Below are positions 31,271 through 40,491 of a stretch of 64,000 nucleotides of DNA, one piece after another. Source of the stretch: Fimbriimonadaceae bacterium (GTDB lineage: Bacteria > Armatimonadota > Fimbriimonadia > Fimbriimonadales > Fimbriimonadaceae); the NCBI GenBank assembly GCA_019638775.1, contig JAHBTD010000002.1, positions 620,001 through 684,000 on the forward strand, given 5' to 3'. Both the position numbers and the translations under genes were made by a program. Positions within the stretch are counted from its first letter, which is position 1. The number at the start of each line of letters is the position of its first letter. The notes below the pieces were generated by a model. The model was not told the origin of the DNA. It saw only the letters and a list, made by a program, of their open reading frames with translations, and did not search any database.

Positions 31271-32074
31271 CTATTTCGCCTCGTAATCCCAGCTCACCAT
31301 ACTTTGCTTTTTAGGTTGAAAAACCCAGAGTTCAATGCTTTCGACAGACGACTCTTTCTCTTGTAATACAGGAGTTGACACTAGATACCAGGTTGCAAAG
31401 TATTCACCAAGGGGCAGACCGCCAACGAGTTTTGGCTCGTAGAACTCAGGAAGCAGAATGTCCGCCAAAGCAGTCGGCTCCACCCATGAAAAACCACCGA
31501 TGTCTTTCCAGTGCCGCGTTTGAACTCGTGGTCCATTCTTAATATGAGTAGTGACGTAACGAACCTTCTCATAATTTTCAGGCATTCGACCATGTGTTGG
31601 GACGTAACCGAATATCGGATCAAGCGTCTGTGACATGGGGAGCTTGCGGCCGTTGAGGGTGATCTGGAAACGAACGTTGTCCAGGGTCGAGGCGTTGGCT
31701 GAATCGGAGGGGCTACCATCGAGGAGGTCGAGCTTCGGAAACGCGCTGAGCCTGACAACGAACCAATGGTTCCCCTCTAACTCAGCCTTAATCTTATCCC
31801 ATCTTGCCGCGACCTTCGATGGAGTCCACTTCTCTTCTGCAGCCAGGTAGCCCAGCCAACGGCTCATGAGCGCGGGTGATAACCGAAGAACTTCGTCAAC
31901 ATCGCGCCGAATCTTCCCATCGAACCACTGCCCAAAGGCCTTGCGATCATCCATCAATACGCGATCAAGCCCTTTACCCGCCTTGAACACCGATACGCCG
32001 CGTACGAGTTCGTGCGGAATCGGAGCTTCTGGAAAAGCCGTCAGGAGTGTTACAGCAAGGATTGGGACAAACAT
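31271..32074 (-). CDS. secreted protein, unknown function
   Basis: 267 residues with signal peptide MFVPILAVTLLTAFPEAP. Features: FKAGKGLDRVLMDDRKAFGQ, a helical region PALMSRWLGYLAAEEKWTPS, a repeat-free sandwich-like part with DNVRFQITLNGRKLPM, and GGLPLGEYFATWYLVSTPVL. No family recognised. It lies downstream of dihydroorotase in the divergent direction (43 bp between starts) and ends 131 bp before the kinase gene start. Confidence 0.6.
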   Translation of the reverse strand: MFVPILAVTLLTAFPEAPIPHELVRGVSVFKAGKGLDRVLMDDRKAFGQWFDGKIRRDVDEVLRLSPALMSRWLGYLAAEEKWTPSKVAARWDKIKAELEGNHWFVVRLSAFPKLDLLDGSPSDSANASTLDNVRFQITLNGRKLPMSQTLDPIFGYVPTHGRMPENYEKVRYVTTHIKNGPRVQTRHWKDIGGFSWVEPTALADILLPEFYEPKLVGGLPLGEYFATWYLVSTPVLQEKESSVESIELWVFQPKKQSMVSWDYEAK

Positions 32075-32105
32075 GGCTCCCTAGAATTGTCGGCACGTTG
32101 AGGGA

Positions 32106-32111
32106 TAGAAT
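32106..32111 (+). promoter_or_regulatory. -10-like TAGAAT 6 nt before a GTG start
   Basis: TAGAAT, CATACG, GTG 32118. Shows that the geometry also applies to GTG starts. Confidence 0.55.
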
Positions 32112-32117
32112 CATACG

Positions 32118-33452
32118 GTGCGTTACGATCTTCTCATTCGCGGCGGGACCGTTTATTCTTCTGAGTTGTCTCAAAAGGCAGACATCGGAGTCATTGACGG
32201 AAAAATTGTAGAACTTGGCGACCTGAAACAGTCGGATGCCGAGACAGTTCTTGATGCGACGGGTCTTGCCGTTCTGCCTGGAATAATCGACACACAGGTT
32301 CACTTTCGCGAGCCCGGTATGGAGCATAAAGAGGATCTGCACACAGGTTCACGCGCCGCCATTGCAGGTGGAGTTACGACTGTCTTTGAGATGCCCAACA
32401 CCAGTCCGACTACTACGACCAGGTCAGCATTAGAGGACAAACTCAGCCGAGCATCAGGACGGATGTTCTGCAATTTTGGCTTTTTTGTTGGGGCGTCGTC
32501 GGAAAATGCTGATGAGCTCACAGAACTAGAAAGGCTCCCCGGCACTCCCGGGGTCAAAATCTTTATGGGAAGTTCGACCGGCACCCTGCTCGTCGGCGAT
32601 GACGACACTTTGCGGCGTGTCTTGAAAAGCGGCAAGGGTCGTTGCCCTATCCACGCTGAGGACAGTTATCGGCTCGAAGAGCGTAAGTCTTTGATGAGCG
32701 ATAATCCCCATCCCCGCGAGCATCCGTTCCTGCGCGACCCGGAGTGTGCGCGCCTTGCAACCGAACGGATTTTGCGGCTATCGGAGGAGACGGGCCGCCC
32801 CGTCCACGTCCTGCACCTTTCCACGGCTGACGAAATTCCACTTATCCAGGAAGCCAAGAAAAGAGGGCTGAACAACACGGTAGAAGCTACTCCGCAGCAT
32901 CTGTATTTTGCTGCTCCTGAGATCTACGACCGGCTCGGTACGTTTGCCCAGATGAATCCCCCGCTTCGCGAATCACATCACAGAGATGCCCTCAGGCAGG
33001 CTATGAAGGACGGATTCTTTGACGTAATCGGCAGCGATCACGCCCCTCACACAATCCAGGAAAAGCAGCAGTCCTATCCCAAGAGTCCGAGCGGGATGCC
33101 TGGCGTTCAAACGATTCTCCCTGTGATGATGACGCTCGCCAAACAAACGCAAATTCTCGACATCCACCAATTCATCAAGCTATCTTGCGAGAACCCCACA
33201 AAGCTCTACGGGATCAAGAGCAAGGGCTTCTTGAAGCCTGGATACGATGCGGACATTGTCATCGCCGATCTGAACAAAACCTGGTCGCCAAGCAAGAATT
33301 GGCTGCAAAGTAAATGCGGCTGGAGCCCTTATGAAGGGGAGCTGCTCACGGGTTGGCCGATCCATGTGGTTGTGAATGGCAACTTGTCGGTCGTTGAGAT
33401 GGAGATTCAAGGATCACCCCTTGGGAAGATGGTTGAGTTTGACTGGAAGTAG
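32118..33452 (+). CDS. pyrC: dihydroorotase (class I-like amidohydrolase)
   Basis: 444 residues. Cyclises carbamoyl-aspartate to dihydroorotate in pyrimidine synthesis. Amidohydrolase landmarks: IIDTQVHFREPG, carboxylated Lys147 in GVKIFMGSSTG, His179 (PIHAED), His233 (VLHLSTAD) and Asp307 (GSDHAPHT). In the first metal motif the usual H-x-H is Q-x-H (Gln60, His62), a variant I recall from some bacterial dihydroorotases, so it is not by itself a sign of decay. Allantoinase or hydantoinase activity cannot be excluded. No other pyr gene is adjacent. GTG start at 32118, supported by a -10-like box. Confidence 0.85.
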   Translation: MRYDLLIRGGTVYSSELSQKADIGVIDGKIVELGDLKQSDAETVLDATGLAVLPGIIDTQVHFREPGMEHKEDLHTGSRAAIAGGVTTVFEMPNTSPTTTTRSALEDKLSRASGRMFCNFGFFVGASSENADELTELERLPGTPGVKIFMGSSTGTLLVGDDDTLRRVLKSGKGRCPIHAEDSYRLEERKSLMSDNPHPREHPFLRDPECARLATERILRLSEETGRPVHVLHLSTADEIPLIQEAKKRGLNNTVEATPQHLYFAAPEIYDRLGTFAQMNPPLRESHHRDALRQAMKDGFFDVIGSDHAPHTIQEKQQSYPKSPSGMPGVQTILPVMMTLAKQTQILDIHQFIKLSCENPTKLYGIKSKGFLKPGYDADIVIADLNKTWSPSKNWLQSKCGWSPYEGELLTGWPIHVVVNGNLSVVEMEIQGSPLGKMVEFDWK

Positions 33453-33546
33453 GAGAATTGACATCACCGCATCTGATAACCATCCAGCCTCAAGCAATAC
33501 CTGCCAGACTTCACGATTCAGCAACAAGTAACATACGCCTACTGCC

Positions 33547-34017
33547 ATGGAAACCCCTTACCTGCCCGAAAAGGATATCGACCTCAAGGAGTCTATCGTT
33601 CAAGGATTTCAATATGACCTCTGGGCGAATCGACTTTGGCTTCAAGCGCTCGGGAATTTCAAGAACCTCGACCGACCGCAAGCGGTGATCGAGCACATCC
33701 TGGGCGCCCAGCGAGTTTGGTTGAGCAGGATTGGCTACCACACCGAGCAGACGGGTGAAGACCTTACACTCGAAAAGCTATTTGAGCTAGTCAACGATGT
33801 CTGGACAACGGTCCTCAAAGAGCACGAGCTGAGCACCCACATCACTTATCAAAACATGGAAGGGGTCACGTTTACGAACTCTATCGCCCAAATCATGCGG
33901 CATGTCATCAATCACGGCACCTACCACCGCGGCCACCTTCGTGGACTAGCGATGGCTGAGGGCATAGAAGACTTCCCTGAAACAGATTTGATTCGTTGGT
34001 TCCGTGAGTTTGACTAG
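33547..34017 (+). CDS. DinB family protein
   Basis: 156 residues. The helix YDLWANRLWLQALGN with PQAVIEHILGAQRVWLSRIG gives the first His; MRHVINHGTYHRGHLRGLAM gives the H-x-x-x-H pair near the C-terminus. This is the canonical DinB metal site and fits thiol-dependent S-transferase-type members. It follows dihydroorotase by 94 bp. Substrate unknown; more canonical than the DinB-like protein at 14508. Confidence 0.88.
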   Translation: METPYLPEKDIDLKESIVQGFQYDLWANRLWLQALGNFKNLDRPQAVIEHILGAQRVWLSRIGYHTEQTGEDLTLEKLFELVNDVWTTVLKEHELSTHITYQNMEGVTFTNSIAQIMRHVINHGTYHRGHLRGLAMAEGIEDFPETDLIRWFREFD

Positions 34018-34133
34018 TGAGACATCCGGCGACAAATTAGGTTTGTAACGAGTATTCGTCGAAAAGCGAAAGTGGATGCCCAAGCGCTTCACGCCCATGA
34101 CCATCCACCTCTGCCCGGTATCCTATATCCGGT

Positions 34134-34739
34134 ATGCCCAAGCTCGTTCTCATCCGCCATGGACAGTCTCTCTGGAACCTCGAAAACCGCTTTACCGGCT
34201 GGGTTGACGTACCACTCACGGCTGGTGGAGAGGAGGAAGCCCGTAAAGCCGCCGAGCGATTGGGCGATCTGCGCTTTGACGTCGCTTACACCAGTGCATT
34301 GCGAAGAGCCCAAGATACGCTTAGGCTGATTCTTGAAGCCCATGGCTGGAGTACACCCGTCATACGCGACCAAGCCCTCAACGAGCGGCACTATGGAGAC
34401 TTGCAAGGGCTAAACAAGGACGACACCCGCGCCCGCTATGGCGACGAACAGGTTCACGTCTGGCGTCGTAGCTACGACACGCCCCCACCCAACGGCGAAG
34501 CGTTGAAGAACACCGCAGAACGCACCCTTCCCTTCTTCGATCGCTGCATCATGGGTGACATCCGACAGGGCAAGAATGTACTTGTAGTCGCGCACGGCAA
34601 TTCAAACCGCTCGATTGTGATGAAGCTGGACAATCTGACCGGCGAAGAAGTCATGAAGGTCGAATTGGGCACGGGAGTCCCGCTCGTTTACGATCTTGAG
34701 ACTGACGGAACGGTCAACAACAAGGCGATCTTAGAGTAA
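34134..34739 (+). CDS. gpmA: 2,3-bisphosphoglycerate-dependent phosphoglycerate mutase
   Basis: Interconverts 2- and 3-phosphoglycerate in glycolysis. 201 residues: phosphohistidine motif LIRHGQSLWNLENRFTGWVD (His9), DVAYTSALRRAQDTL, LNERHYGDLQGLNK (catalytic Glu) and VVAHGNSNRSI (second His). R-F-T-G-W and the N-E-R-H-Y-G block are specific for cofactor-dependent mutases rather than general histidine phosphatases. It is shorter than E. coli GpmA (250) by loss of C-terminal and loop segments, like other compact bacterial forms. The next gene starts 2 bp after its stop. Confidence 0.93.
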   Translation: MPKLVLIRHGQSLWNLENRFTGWVDVPLTAGGEEEARKAAERLGDLRFDVAYTSALRRAQDTLRLILEAHGWSTPVIRDQALNERHYGDLQGLNKDDTRARYGDEQVHVWRRSYDTPPPNGEALKNTAERTLPFFDRCIMGDIRQGKNVLVVAHGNSNRSIVMKLDNLTGEEVMKVELGTGVPLVYDLETDGTVNNKAILE

Positions 34740-34741
34740 CG

Positions 34742-35164
34742 ATGAAGATGACAATCGGCGTTCGGGTTCTGGGCGGATCCCAAGTTGGCTGTGTTGCTGG
34801 CATCCTGATTGCTGCCGGATTCTATAGCATTTACTGGTCTCCACAAGAGCGATTCAACGACATTCAACTTTTCCAACTCATGCTCAACTCGGTGATGCCC
34901 GGTGCGCTCTTTGGGATTGTCCTTGGAATCTGGGTTGCATTTCAAAAAAAGACTCTGATCGCTTCGGTTGGCTCTTTCCTGTTTGGAGTTATCTCCATGT
35001 TCACTGCGGCACCGATTGGCCATGCGTTGACGACGGAGCCGACGAATACCGTGTTCCTACCCGTAATCGCTGTCCATATGATTGTTGGGGCAATTATTAT
35101 CCCTCTGATCGTCCCGGAGTGGTGGAAAAAGAAGGCGACGTTAGCTAAGGATATAACGAATTGA
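34742..35164 (+). CDS. four-helix membrane protein, unknown
   Basis: 140 residues, starting 2 bp after the gpmA stop and so probably co-transcribed and coupled. Hydrophobic segments near 10-30, 48-65, 72-92 and 103-123 (GSQVGCVAGILIAAGFYSIY, VMPGALFGIVLGIWVAFQK, ASVGSFLFGVISMFTAAPIG, VIAVHMIVGAIIIPLIVPEW). A basic C-terminus WWKKKATLAKDITN. No family recognised. Confidence 0.7.
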   Translation: MKMTIGVRVLGGSQVGCVAGILIAAGFYSIYWSPQERFNDIQLFQLMLNSVMPGALFGIVLGIWVAFQKKTLIASVGSFLFGVISMFTAAPIGHALTTEPTNTVFLPVIAVHMIVGAIIIPLIVPEWWKKKATLAKDITN

Positions 35165-35205
35165 GTTGAGTCTAACGCTTCGACTCAAGTAGAATCAGCA
35201 ATCGA

Positions 35206-36501
35206 ATGGAAGCAACTCCGAGCCTGCTCAACGCGGTTCACCTCGCCACAAAGAAACTCTCCAGCAGCGGCAATATTGACGCCCTGCTGCAGGACGTCTT
35301 GGCCATATGTGTCGAGGCGGTAGGCGCGGTAGGAGGCACCATCTACATTCATGACCCGAGCAACAAACGGCTCAAATTCCAACACGTGCTTCCCGCCGAG
35401 ATTTTGCACAAGCTGCCAACAGCCGACATCCCTGACAACTATGGTGCCGCTGGCAAGGTCTTCCAATCACGCAAAACTGCAATCACAATTCTCGATCAGC
35501 GCCCAAGCTCGCAGCTGTCCTCCTTTGAGGAGGCTACCGGAGTCAAGATCGAGTCGCTTATCACCGTTCCTTTGACGATGGCTGACGAAGAACCCCTCGG
35601 TGTGGTTCAGCTTATCAACAAGCGCGAAGGCTCGTTCGACGATGTTGATGCTTCGGTTCTGGAAACAATCTCAGCCGTTTCATCGATGGCTGTTTTGAAC
35701 CATCGCCTTACCGACGAAGCCACGCGAGCTTCCACTCTCTTAGGAATGGGCAAGGTTAGCCACGACATTGGCAACCTTGCGGCTAGCTTGTACGCCAACA
35801 TCTCTTTCTCCGACCTTGCGATGGAGGGCCTCCGTGAGCACCTCGCCCACCAAACCGAAGCTGAAATGGCGATTATGTACGCCGAATCGCTTCAGTCGAT
35901 GTTGCAAGAGCTCAAGGATTCCGTTGACCGAATTGTGGGCTACTCCCGACTGATCAGTGATTTGTCGGTGGGTCGACAGCTTCGTCCGAACAAGCATCTC
36001 GCAACGCTTGCGCAGACGATCCAGACGTCAGCGGCCTACCTGGAGAGCGAAGGCCGGAAAAACCACGTTGGCATTATCTACGACATTCAAGAAAATGCCC
36101 CCGCAACCAAGCACGATGAGCTTTACATCTTCCGCATCGTCCAAAACCTTGTCGGGAATGCGGTCAAAGCGGTGAAAGAAACCGTCCCTGACGATTGGGC
36201 AAACCAGGTCGGTGAAGATGAGGACACGCTTTTCGGCGAAGTTATCGTTTCGTATCGATTCATCGATAACATGCATCGTATCGAAGTTCGAGATACTGGC
36301 CCCGGGATGGCAAAGGACGTAGCCGAAACCATCCTTCGGGGCACTGCCAGAAGCCAATGGGCTAAGGGCAGCGGCTCCGGTTGGGGAACGAAGATCGTGC
36401 TTGAGCTCGCGGCAACACACAACGCCAAAGTAGAGATCGACAGTGAACCCGGCAGAGGCACATCCTTCATTATCTCTCTTCCCCACGATCCTGGTCCATA
36501 G
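35206..36501 (+). CDS. cytosolic GAF-domain sensor histidine kinase-like protein
   Basis: 431 residues, no membrane segment. A GAF domain fills about 10-165 (GNIDALLQDVLAICVEAVGA, LITVPLTMADEEPLGVVQLI). A helical segment with GKVSHDIGNLAASLYANISF places a possible phosphoacceptor at His186, with D-I-G-N instead of the common E-L-R-T-P. The C-terminal ATPase domain has N-box QNLVGNAVKAVKE and G1 RDTGPGMAKD, and ends SEPGRGTSFIISLP. H-D-I-x-N resembles kinases of the H-D-x-x-N type used in nitrogen or phage-shock-like control. It is followed by LCP and prepilin-like genes on the same strand. Confidence 0.85.
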   Translation: MEATPSLLNAVHLATKKLSSSGNIDALLQDVLAICVEAVGAVGGTIYIHDPSNKRLKFQHVLPAEILHKLPTADIPDNYGAAGKVFQSRKTAITILDQRPSSQLSSFEEATGVKIESLITVPLTMADEEPLGVVQLINKREGSFDDVDASVLETISAVSSMAVLNHRLTDEATRASTLLGMGKVSHDIGNLAASLYANISFSDLAMEGLREHLAHQTEAEMAIMYAESLQSMLQELKDSVDRIVGYSRLISDLSVGRQLRPNKHLATLAQTIQTSAAYLESEGRKNHVGIIYDIQENAPATKHDELYIFRIVQNLVGNAVKAVKETVPDDWANQVGEDEDTLFGEVIVSYRFIDNMHRIEVRDTGPGMAKDVAETILRGTARSQWAKGSGSGWGTKIVLELAATHNAKVEIDSEPGRGTSFIISLPHDPGP

Positions 36502-36629
36502 AGGTTCCCCACACTACAGACGGCTCCGGGAAAGATAGGCCCGTGCCTAGCCAGTAATCCCCAGTGCTTATCCTTGAGTGCCATAATGAGGAACGCGCGG
36601 CTATTGTCTGCGCGTTAGTTTTTGTAGCC

Positions 36630-37622
36630 ATGCCGGAGAAGCAAGCGAAAAAGATTCCTACCCGCGCCAAGAAAATCCTTGGTGGAATCGCCTATGGACT
36701 CTTTTGTGCGATCGCTCTTGCCGTCGGAACGGGCGCTGGATTCGTGGGTCAAAGCCAGACATTTCAGGATCTCGTCGTCGGCATGATCACCAACCGACAA
36801 CCTGAGGACGTCTTCTCCCGCGACCATCTTACTGTTCTCGTTCTGGGCTGCGACGTTGATCTCTCCAAAGGCGGCAAGAAGGTCCTGCGTGAGAAGGCTC
36901 GAAGCGACATGATGCTCGTCGTCAAGTTCGACTTCAAGAACAACCGCGTTGGTGGCGTCTCCATCCCTCGCGACTTGGAAGTCGCTGTTTCTGGCTATCG
37001 TTCACAAAAAATCAACGCCTACCATGCCATTGGAGGACCGGAGCTAGCCAAGCAGGCTGCAGGTTTCGTTCTGGATGTTCCTATCGACCGGGTTGTAACC
37101 ATCGACTACGAAGCGTTCAAAGAGATGGTCGACATGGTCGGTGGAGTTGAACTCTTCGTGGCAAAGCGAATGAAGTATTCCGATAAGGCCGGTGGTCTTT
37201 TTATCGATCTGGAGCCCGGACGCCAAAAGCTCGACGGCTACAAAGCGATGGGCTACGTAAGGTTCCGCCACTCGGACAGCGACTTCATGCGCATGCAGCG
37301 CCAGAAAGAATTCATGATCGCTTTCAAAACGGCTATCCAGTCGCACATGAGCCAGTTGCCCAAGATCATCGACAAGGGCGCGGAGGTGTTGGACGGAGAC
37401 CTGACGACTCGCGAACTGAACGCGCTCGGTCTCTTCCTAAAAGGGCTTCCAAACGAAAACATTAAGATGGGCGCTGTCCCCGTCACCGATGGCAGTGGCA
37501 CGAACCTGAATCTCGATCTCTCTAAGCTTCGTCTGGTTCTTGAAGAGAACTATATGATCCCAAAGACGACAACGGTTTCAGGCAACCTCACACCCGAACT
37601 TGAGGGGAACACCCCACTTTGA
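36630..37622 (+). CDS. LytR-CpsA-Psr (LCP) family protein
   Basis: 330 residues from ATG 36630; a longer frame from 36564 lacks support. One N-terminal membrane anchor (ILGGIAYGLFCAIALAVGTG), then the LCP catalytic domain: LTVLVLGCDVD, KARSDMMLVVKFDFKNNRVG, GVSIPRDLEV with the Asp-Arg pairs that hold the lipid pyrophosphate, INAYHAIGG, IDYEAFKEMVDMVGGVEL and YVRFRHSDSDFMRMQRQ. LCP proteins transfer glycopolymers from lipid carriers to the cell wall or to proteins, outside the membrane. Its stop overlaps the next start by 4 bp (TTGA), so they form one operon. Confidence 0.92.
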   Translation: MPEKQAKKIPTRAKKILGGIAYGLFCAIALAVGTGAGFVGQSQTFQDLVVGMITNRQPEDVFSRDHLTVLVLGCDVDLSKGGKKVLREKARSDMMLVVKFDFKNNRVGGVSIPRDLEVAVSGYRSQKINAYHAIGGPELAKQAAGFVLDVPIDRVVTIDYEAFKEMVDMVGGVELFVAKRMKYSDKAGGLFIDLEPGRQKLDGYKAMGYVRFRHSDSDFMRMQRQKEFMIAFKTAIQSHMSQLPKIIDKGAEVLDGDLTTRELNALGLFLKGLPNENIKMGAVPVTDGSGTNLNLDLSKLRLVLEENYMIPKTTTVSGNLTPELEGNTPL

Positions 37623-38455
37623 GCATTAACGAGACCGCCGACACAGCTTCAGAGGATAGTCCTCGGTCTGGCTACATGGGCCGTAAGGAGGTCAAGATCA
37701 TTGGACTCGTCCTTGTCGCATTCCTTCTCCTTCTGTATCCAATCTATAACCTGATGGTTGGCGATGCCCAGCGTCATATCTGCCAGAACAACCTTGGGCA
37801 AATCATGAAGGCGATCAACATCTACGCGATCGACAACAATGACCGTTTTCCCATCATCTCGGCGATGGACTATGAGGGACATCCACAGATCGAGGTTGAC
37901 AACTCGATCTACACGTGGATGTCGGCGATTAAGGACAACCTTGCCCCCAGAGCAAGCTTTCTATGCCCGACTGCCTCTGACGCCGAACTTGTCACAAACA
38001 ACGCTACAGGCGGTCACTTCGTATCGGCATATGGCATGTATCTGCCTTATTCGGGAGCGGATATGAATCGTGTCAATAACCCTGGCAACACCGTCTTGAT
38101 CACTGAGACTTCGAATCTTGGTGCAAACGGTGTCTATAACCCCGTCCCGCTTATTGCGTCCAATGGAAAGCCGAGTATCTTTGATGGTCATGTGATCGGC
38201 TGGGATAGCAGCGAGAAGATCCCCATCGGACCAGACCTCGTAGAGCAGCCTTCTCTTGACGCGAGATTTGTCACACGGCTCGCCTTCCCCAATACGAAGT
38301 CGGGCAACTTCCTCGACAATGCCGGACAACGGCACTCGAAAGGGATCAACGCACTTACCGTAAGCGGAACGCTGATCTACATCAATCCGCCGATGGCCCA
38401 ATTGAATCGGACAGGCGCGAACGGACAGATCAGCGGTCTGTGGTCAATCGACTAA
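37619..38455 (+). CDS. prepilin-like (DUF1559/H-X9-DG type) membrane-anchored protein
   Basis: 278 residues from TTG 37619, overlapping the LCP stop; GAGGGG lies about 10 nt upstream. A polar N-terminal tail of 25 residues is followed by one helix (KIIGLVLVAFLLLLYPIYNL) and an outer domain starting GDAQRHICQNNLGQIMKAIN with IYAIDNNDRFP, the typical type II pseudopilin-like region of the large planctomycete and armatimonad DUF1559 family. Near the end AGQRHSKGINALTVSGTLIY matches H-x9-DG with Ser in place of Asp. No prepilin cleavage site (G|FTLIE) is seen, so it probably stays as a single-pass protein. Function unknown. Confidence 0.72.
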   Translation: MSINETADTASEDSPRSGYMGRKEVKIIGLVLVAFLLLLYPIYNLMVGDAQRHICQNNLGQIMKAINIYAIDNNDRFPIISAMDYEGHPQIEVDNSIYTWMSAIKDNLAPRASFLCPTASDAELVTNNATGGHFVSAYGMYLPYSGADMNRVNNPGNTVLITETSNLGANGVYNPVPLIASNGKPSIFDGHVIGWDSSEKIPIGPDLVEQPSLDARFVTRLAFPNTKSGNFLDNAGQRHSKGINALTVSGTLIYINPPMAQLNRTGANGQISGLWSID

Positions 38456-38468
38456 GAACCGTCGCCCC

Positions 38469-40448
38469 TCACTTTTGGGCGACGGCAGATCCGACCGCTT
38501 TCGCGTGGTTCTCTTGCAGGAATTCCAAGAACGGAGTCTTCTTGTCGGCGCCGCTCGGATAGCCCATCTGGGCGACCTTCTCCTCGGTTCCCGGCTTGAG
38601 GATGAGGTAGTTGGGCAGAGTCGGCTCTCCAGCTAGCCTATCCTGAAGGCCGCCAAGCTCCTCTTCTCTTCCTTTCTGATCCACATAGATGCGGACGAGT
38701 GTGTACTTCTCGAACTCTTTCTCCACATCGGCGAGCGGGAAGACGCGATCTTCCATATCTCGGCAGTTTGTACACGTCCATCCAGTGAAGTCGATTAGTA
38801 TTGGCTTGCCGCTCGCCTTGGAATCGGCAACTGCCTTGGCAAAGTCATTTGTAATCCACTCCGGCCCCTCATGCTTGGCGCTGTAGCGGCCGTAGTCCGA
38901 CGGGGGGAGGAGTCCAGTGACAACGCCTAGACTTGCCCCATTTAATGCCGCGATACACCAAATACCTAAGCCAACCGTGGCTACTCCAAAGATACGTCGG
39001 ACAGAGCCAATCTTCGATGAAGTGTCCTTCGGTAGTAGCAACCATCCCCAAAGATAGAGCCCTGCAATCAGGAAGAGAGCTGCCCAGATCGAAAGGAAGA
39101 CTGGACGGGTGAGGATTTGCCATTGGTAAACCAAGTCGATGTTTGAGATGAACTTGAGTGCTGCAGCGAGTTCCAGAAAGCCCATGAAAGCCTTCACGGT
39201 GACCATCCATGAACCGGACTTTGGCAACTTCTTTAAAAATTGCGGAAACACGGCTAGCATAAAGAAAGGAATCGAAAGAGCAAGGCTAAAGCCGATCATC
39301 CCTACCGCTGGATACAGCCGATCACCTGAAGCAGCCCCCGCCAGGAGAGCGCCCACAACCGGGACTGTACAAGTGAAACTTGTGATGGCAAAGGTGAGGC
39401 CCATAAGGAACGGTCCAAGGATTGCACCGCCTTTCGAGTTCATATTGCTGACCCTTGTAACGAGGCCGCTGGGAAGCACCAACTCGAAAACGCCAAAAAG
39501 GCTTATAGCAAGGACTATGAATAGGAGAGCCAAACCGGCGTTTACCCACGGATTCCTGGCCAACTCTTGTGTACCCGCCGGTCCCAAAGCAATCGTGACT
39601 GCTAGTCCAAGAACCGTAAAGGAGGCGATGATTCCTAAGCAGTAAATGAGCGCTGTCTTAACAGTAGCCGAGAAAGACCCCTCTGCATTCTTTGAAAAAT
39701 AGCTGATCGTCACAGGGATCATGGGAAAAACGCAAGGCGTAAGCAGGGCGAGAAAACCCGTTGCCAACCCTAACGCAAAAATGCCAAGTAGCGTTTTCGG
39801 CGGCTCCTCAGTCCCAGCAGAGCCACCTCCTCCGCCCGGTGTTGAATCCAAACCCGTCTCGCCGACAACCGAAACATCGGCAAGACTTCCCTTCTCAGTT
39901 CCTTCTTGTGGCTCTTGATCGGGCAGAGTTGTGATAGCGGCAGTATGGTCGGCACGGGTGTCTCCCGCTTCGATATCCAAATCCGTCGTCAGTTCTAAAT
40001 CTCGACGCGGTCGGTCGCAAGAGCTCGCGTCACAAACTTGAGATGTCACATAGACTTTGATCGTGTGGGCGCCACGAGTCCCCTCTTTCACCTTGATGGG
40101 AATAGCGAAGATCGCTTGCTCCTCATAGAAGCCGACATCGATGTTAAAGTTCTTATCGAACTTTATTCCTGGCTTGGGGGCAACGATCGGTCCGTTCATC
40201 TCGACCGGACTCTCCGGGTCAATCTTGAAGTCTGTACCTTGCGGTCCACCCTCTTGTCCGATCTGATAGGCGTGCCAACCCTCCTGCAAATCGATTGTAA
40301 GGATGATCTGCGCCGATTCGCCAGCACGAACGAAGTCACGGTCGAGCTTGATCGACCAAGTCGCGAAAGGCGAAGGGGGCGTCTGACTTACTCCAAAGGA
40401 GGCGATGAGGGTCAGAAGCAGGATGGAGAGGATTTTAAATCGGTTCAT
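38469..40448 (-). CDS. dsbD: thiol:disulphide interchange protein DsbD
   Basis: 659 residues from ATG 40448. Moves electrons from cytosolic thioredoxin across the membrane to periplasmic disulphide reductases. Signal peptide MNRFKILSILLLTLIASFGVS, N-terminal DsbD-alpha domain (VTSQVCDASSCDRPRRDLEL carries a Cys pair), a linker rich in Gly, eight membrane helices with LTPCVFPMIPVTISYFSKNA and TSFTCTVPVVGALLAGAASG (the two transmembrane Cys), and a C-terminal thioredoxin domain with FTGWTCTNCRDMEDR (CxxC). All three redox-active pairs are visible. It is the last gene of a leftward operon after GT4. Confidence 0.93.
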   Translation of the reverse strand: MNRFKILSILLLTLIASFGVSQTPPSPFATWSIKLDRDFVRAGESAQIILTIDLQEGWHAYQIGQEGGPQGTDFKIDPESPVEMNGPIVAPKPGIKFDKNFNIDVGFYEEQAIFAIPIKVKEGTRGAHTIKVYVTSQVCDASSCDRPRRDLELTTDLDIEAGDTRADHTAAITTLPDQEPQEGTEKGSLADVSVVGETGLDSTPGGGGGSAGTEEPPKTLLGIFALGLATGFLALLTPCVFPMIPVTISYFSKNAEGSFSATVKTALIYCLGIIASFTVLGLAVTIALGPAGTQELARNPWVNAGLALLFIVLAISLFGVFELVLPSGLVTRVSNMNSKGGAILGPFLMGLTFAITSFTCTVPVVGALLAGAASGDRLYPAVGMIGFSLALSIPFFMLAVFPQFLKKLPKSGSWMVTVKAFMGFLELAAALKFISNIDLVYQWQILTRPVFLSIWAALFLIAGLYLWGWLLLPKDTSSKIGSVRRIFGVATVGLGIWCIAALNGASLGVVTGLLPPSDYGRYSAKHEGPEWITNDFAKAVADSKASGKPILIDFTGWTCTNCRDMEDRVFPLADVEKEFEKYTLVRIYVDQKGREEELGGLQDRLAGEPTLPNYLILKPGTEEKVAQMGYPSGADKKTPFLEFLQENHAKAVGSAVAQK

Positions 40449-40491
40449 AACGGACGCAAACATTAAACCCTGCGAGCGGTACAAGGTTCCC

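Noticed and set aside
33547-34017. DinB-like proteins (14508 and 33547) as toxin-antitoxin or SOS genes
   Set aside because: The DinB name here refers to the four-helix thiol-transferase fold. There is no partner gene and no LexA-like box.
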